DNA of 7,330 nt from Desulfovibrionaceae bacterium (GTDB lineage: Bacteria; Desulfobacterota; Desulfovibrionia; Desulfovibrionales; Desulfovibrionaceae): positions 1-7,330 of the forward strand of contig JAUNSE010000096.1 of NCBI GenBank assembly GCA_030539415.1. The letters are read 5' to 3'. Below are positions 5,402 through 7,330 of the stretch, one piece after another. The notes under the pieces were generated by a model. The model searched no databases and had not been told where the DNA came from. It saw only the letters and a program-made list of their open reading frames with translations. The translations under genes were made by a program, and so were the position numbers. Every line of letters starts with the position of its first letter. Position 1 is the stretch's first letter.

Positions 5402-5431
5402 AAAAAAAATATCCGCTGCCGCAGCAACGGA
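5402..5431 (-). terminator. Intrinsic terminator inside the greA leader (candidate attenuator)
   Basis: In minus orientation TCCGTTGC (5424-5431) pairs with GCAGCGGA (5412-5419). All eight positions pair, with one G-U, across a TGCG loop. TA and then eight uninterrupted Ts (5402-5409) follow directly. The motif lies only about 16 bases after the predicted greA transcription start and 260 bases before the greA start codon. No minus-strand gene lies upstream for it to terminate, so its natural function is premature termination of greA transcripts. Confidence 0.85.
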
Positions 5432-5447
5432 GCTTTCACCAAGATGT
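5402..5447 (-). ncRNA. Candidate short greA-leader RNA (GraL-like, about 46 nt)
   Basis: The promoter at 5454-5482 predicts a start at the A of 5447 (seven bases past the -10), and the terminator ends at 5402, so the expected product is about 46 nt: a short single-stranded 5' segment followed by one hairpin and eight Us. In E. coli, the greA leader likewise contains an intrinsic terminator that gives an array of 40-50 nt RNAs called GraL. The parallel is in position and size; I see no claim of sequence homology. Read-through gives the full greA mRNA. The RNA is predicted, not observed. Confidence 0.55.
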
Positions 5448-5453
5448 GCATTT

Positions 5454-5482
5454 CTTCTAGCCTGTGTCTCCACCAAGGTCAA
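5454..5482 (-). promoter_or_regulatory. Sigma70-type promoter of greA
   Basis: On the minus strand TTGACC (5477-5482, five of six consensus bases) is followed after an ideal 17 bases by TAGAAG (5454-5459, four of six). It is the best promoter in the divergent intergenic region and sits just upstream of the leader terminator. Its -35 is embedded in CTTGACCTTGG, which is identical to the -35 surroundings of the tatA promoter. Confidence 0.65.
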
Positions 5483-5494
5483 GAGGAGTGCCGC

Positions 5495-5638
5495 ATGACG
5501 GGATATGGCGGCAGGACCCGGGCCGGAGGGAAAATGGCGCACTGCGGGCACTGTGCGATTTTGGCGGCCGGCTGTTGCGGGGTGCGTCCAATTGAGATAG
5601 AAAGTCCTTTGAAATATCTGGCCGTATGCCGGCAGTGA
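5495..5638 (+). CDS. Possible small cysteine-rich protein, unrecognised
   Basis: I do not recognise this 47-codon frame, and it may be chance. In its favour, the ATG at 5495 has a strong purine-rich ribosome binding site (AAGAGGAG, 5481-5488) six bases upstream. The product also has five cysteines: a HCGHC motif (C17, C20), a CC pair (27-28) and C45. There is no membrane helix or signal peptide. The frame ends 64 bases before the MprF-like gene on the same strand. Against it, no clear plus-strand promoter is visible upstream, codon use is mixed, and the rest of the sequence is low-complexity Gly/Arg. If real it could be a metal-binding small protein or an upstream regulatory ORF. Confidence 0.2.
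   Translation: MTGYGGRTRAGGKMAHCGHCAILAAGCCGVRPIEIESPLKYLAVCRQ
5592..5620 (+). promoter_or_regulatory. Weak candidate promoter of the MprF-like gene
   Basis: TTGAGA (5592-5597, five of six consensus bases) and TATCTG (5615-5620, only the TAT matches) are 17 bases apart. An overlapping alternative is TTGCGG (5575-5580) with TAGAAA (5598-5603), also spaced 17. Either would give a leader that includes the inverted repeat covering the ribosome binding site. The call is tentative. Confidence 0.3.
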
Positions 5639-5650
5639 AAATCCCCCCGC

Positions 5651-5692
5651 TCCTTCGAGTCGGAAGAGCCGGGCAACCTCTCTATCGAAGGA
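5651..5692 (+). promoter_or_regulatory. Inverted repeat that can mask the ribosome binding site of the MprF-like gene
   Basis: TCCTTCGA (5651-5658) is perfectly complementary to TCGAAGGA (5685-5692), with a 26-base interval. The right arm contains most of the Shine-Dalgarno sequence AAGGAA (5688-5693), nine bases before the ATG. Inside the interval AGAG (5665-5668) and CTCT (5678-5681) can form a second short pairing that would help close the structure. In the mRNA this would be an anti-Shine-Dalgarno hairpin lowering translation until opened by temperature, a ligand, a protein or an sRNA. It matches no riboswitch class I know. Confidence 0.5.
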
Positions 5693-5702
5693 ACTGAAAA
5701 TA

Positions 5703-7268
5703 ATGAAGAAATACATGCGCTATCTGGGGCCGGTGCTCATTGCGGCCATCTTCTCACTTGCCGTGTATCTTCTCTACAACAAGCTCAGACAGTACTCACT
5801 GGCCGAAATACGGGCCTGCATCGACCTCATTCACCCGGCGCGCATCTTCCTGTCCCTGGCCTTCGCCGTCATCAACTACTGCATCCTGATAGGCTACGAC
5901 TGGCTGGCGCTCAAGGCCATACACAAGAACCTCCCCTTCTCCAGAGTGAGCCTCGTGTCCGTGGTGGGGCAGGCGGTGAGCTTCAACTTCGGCGCCCTGC
6001 TGGGCGGCACCTCGGTGCGCTTCCGCTTCTACTCGGCCTGGGGCTTCTCCATTCACGACGTCCTGCACCTGATTCTCATTCTGGCCGTGGCCTTCTGGAT
6101 CGGCGCCCTGGGCCTGAGCGGCCTGGTCTTCATCATCGCCCCGCCGGCGCTGCCGCCGGAGCTGCTCGAGGCCATGCCCCTGCACGACGTGCGCCTGCTG
6201 GGCTATGTGCTGGCCGGCATAGCCCTGGCCTACATGATTCTCTGCTTCAAGGTGCAGGGCCCGATCACCGTCTTCGGCAAGGTCTTCGTCTTCCCCAGCC
6301 CGAAGATCGCCGTGGCGCAGCTCCTGGTCTCCTGGATCGACCTCGTGGCCGCCGCGGCCTGCATGTGGGTGCTCCTGCCCTCGGCCGTGGGCGTCTCCTT
6401 CATCGAGTTCCTGCCCGGCTTCCTGATGGCCCAGGTGGCCGTGGTGCTGACGCACGTGCCGGGCGGCGTGGGCGTCTTCGAGCTGGTCATCATCCACATG
6501 ACCAACACCCCGCACGAGCAGATGGTCTTCGCGGCGGTGCTCATCTTCCGCCTCATCTACTACATTCTGCCCCTGCTGGTGGCGGCCATGCTGCTGGCCG
6601 GCTACGAGGTGCGCCAGGGCAAGTTCCAGCACGCGGGCCGCTGGCTCTCCGTGCTGAGCCCGATGATCACCTCCTTCTCGACCTTCCTGGGCGGCGCCCT
6701 GCTCCTGCTCTCCTCCACCCTGCCCAGCCGCGCCTCCGACATCGCCTGGGTCGCCGCCATGCTGCCCGACGAGCTCATTCCGGCCGGGCACCTGATCTGC
6801 GCCGTGAGCGGCTGCATGCTGCTCTTCGTCTCTTACGGGCTGGGCCAGCGGCAGCGGCAGGCCTTCCGCTACGCCCTGGTCTTCCTGCTCCTCGGCGCGG
6901 TCGGCGCCCTGCTCAAGGGCTTCAGCTGGCCCGCGGCCCTGCTGGCCTTGATTCTCGTCCTGCCCCTGCTCGCCGCGCACAGGCGCTTCTACCGCAAGTC
7001 CTGGTTTTTGGGCGAGCACATCGCCGTGCACTGGGTGGTGGCCGGACTGATTGTGGTGGCCTGCAACTTCGCCCTGGGCTGGGCCCTGTACCACACCGCC
7101 TGGGGCCACAACGCCATCATGAGCTTCGACGGCCCGCTCAATGCCGTGCGCGTGCGCCTGGCCTTCATCGCCATCGGCATTCTGCTGCCGCTGCTGTGCG
7201 CCGTGCGCGTCTTGCGCAGACGCCGGCTGAACGCGAAGGGCGTGCCCCATCCGGACAGCGGGGACTAG
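5703..7268 (+). CDS. MprF-type flippase-module membrane protein (LPG synthase transmembrane domain, PF03706/COG0392)
   Basis: This is a 521-residue inner-membrane protein with about 13-14 predicted helices. Clear ones are near 7-25, 46-64, 118-146, 164-181, 203-226, 237-254, 273-299, 318-339, 359-379, 388-425, 438-461 and 484-504. The N-terminal half carries family landmarks: GYDWLALK (64-71), FNFGALLGGTSVRFRFY (94-110) and HVPGGVGVFE (251-260), equivalent to the conserved PGG-x-G-x-FE of MprF. In MprF this region translocates lysyl- or alanyl-phosphatidylglycerol and is followed by a cytoplasmic aminoacyl-transferase domain, total about 840-870 residues. Here the whole double transmembrane region is present but the chain stops at an Arg-rich end without any synthase domain. 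It could be a stand-alone lipid flippase, or partner of a separate synthase. ATG 5703 has AAGGAA at 5688-5693. It is divergent from greA. The window ends in AGAGAAGG (7323-7330), possibly the ribosome binding site of a following gene. Confidence 0.88.
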   Translation: MKKYMRYLGPVLIAAIFSLAVYLLYNKLRQYSLAEIRACIDLIHPARIFLSLAFAVINYCILIGYDWLALKAIHKNLPFSRVSLVSVVGQAVSFNFGALLGGTSVRFRFYSAWGFSIHDVLHLILILAVAFWIGALGLSGLVFIIAPPALPPELLEAMPLHDVRLLGYVLAGIALAYMILCFKVQGPITVFGKVFVFPSPKIAVAQLLVSWIDLVAAAACMWVLLPSAVGVSFIEFLPGFLMAQVAVVLTHVPGGVGVFELVIIHMTNTPHEQMVFAAVLIFRLIYYILPLLVAAMLLAGYEVRQGKFQHAGRWLSVLSPMITSFSTFLGGALLLLSSTLPSRASDIAWVAAMLPDELIPAGHLICAVSGCMLLFVSYGLGQRQRQAFRYALVFLLLGAVGALLKGFSWPAALLALILVLPLLAAHRRFYRKSWFLGEHIAVHWVVAGLIVVACNFALGWALYHTAWGHNAIMSFDGPLNAVRVRLAFIAIGILLPLLCAVRVLRRRRLNAKGVPHPDSGD

Positions 7269-7273
7269 CCCCG

Positions 7274-7291
7274 CGGCCGGGCATCCGGCCG
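7274..7291 (+). other. GC-rich stem-loop after the MprF-like gene
   Basis: CGGCCGG and CCGGCCG form a perfect 7-bp stem around a GCAT loop, five bases after the stop codon. The sequence after it is GACGGAAAATC, with no T run, so it is a poor intrinsic terminator. It may be a 3'-end or intercistronic hairpin; a purine-rich possible ribosome binding site at the window's right edge suggests that the transcript continues. Confidence 0.4.
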
Positions 7292-7330
7292 GACGGAAAA
7301 TCAGGCAGAAAATCGGAACAGAAGAGAAGG

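Noticed and set aside
5140..5451. 103-codon minus-strand frame running from the attenuator to the greA start
   Set aside because: Its ATG lies upstream of the predicted transcription start, has no ribosome binding site, and the product is Phe/Pro/Arg low-complexity sequence created by the U tract and GC-rich leader.
5538..5562. Plus-strand terminator (CGCAC/GTGCG followed by ATTTT)
   Set aside because: The stem has only five pairs with a 10-base loop and the T run is four; too weak to call.
5796..7250. 484-codon open frame antisense to the MprF-like gene
   Set aside because: It is a GC-skew shadow: the product is Gly/Gln/Ala/His-rich with no domain, and the opposite strand encodes a recognisable membrane protein with a good ribosome binding site.
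5703..7268. MprF broken by frameshift
   Set aside because: The protein ends cleanly after the last membrane helix with a charged tail, and the 62 bases downstream show no continuation in another frame; deciding this needs sequence beyond the window.
1..7330. CRISPR arrays, tRNA/rRNA genes, insertion sequences or attachment sites
   Set aside because: No regularly spaced repeats, cloverleaf with CCA-type end, transposase-like frame or terminal inverted repeats were visible.

Overview
The window looks like chromosomal DNA of a GC-rich Gram-negative bacterium, most probably a member of the Desulfovibrionaceae (Desulfobacterota). This rests on Desulfovibrio-like GroES and GroEL sequences, a stand-alone tandem-ACT protein of a type common in that group, high GC with strong G/C third-position bias, and a periplasm-type Tat and D,D-carboxypeptidase gene set. 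The lineage is inferred from remembered sequence similarity, not from a search.

Layout. Seven of the eight confidently called genes lie on the minus strand. Reading in their direction of transcription (high to low coordinates): greA (4650-5138) has a long structured leader and a terminator-like hairpin after its stop. An AI-2E/PerM-family membrane protein (3210-4502) is translationally coupled to a family S11 D-alanyl-D-alanine carboxypeptidase with a very basic tail (2034-3203). tatA (1626-1826) has a visible sigma70-type promoter and is followed by a tandem-ACT protein (1053-1505) that ends at a textbook intrinsic terminator (991-1023). Then come groES (288-578) and the first 74 codons of groEL (1-222, running off the window). 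The only confident plus-strand gene, 5703-7268, encodes a 521-residue membrane protein that matches the MprF flippase/transmembrane module but lacks the MprF aminoacyl-transferase domain. It diverges from greA across a 564-base non-coding region.

How the genes fit together. Most are housekeeping genes: protein folding (GroES/GroEL), rescue of stalled transcription (GreA), folded-protein export (TatA) and envelope maintenance (carboxypeptidase, AI-2E-family protein, MprF-like protein). No mobile element, CRISPR array, rRNA or tRNA is visible.

The most interesting structure is non-coding. Directly upstream of greA a TTGACC-17-TAGAAG promoter is followed, only about 46 nt after the predicted start site, by a perfect-looking intrinsic terminator with eight Us. 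This is the geometry of the GraL short RNAs in the E. coli greA leader, and it suggests a similar leader RNA/attenuator in a distant lineage. A second feature is an 8-bp inverted repeat just upstream of the MprF-like gene whose right arm contains the ribosome binding site, so translation may be controlled by RNA folding.
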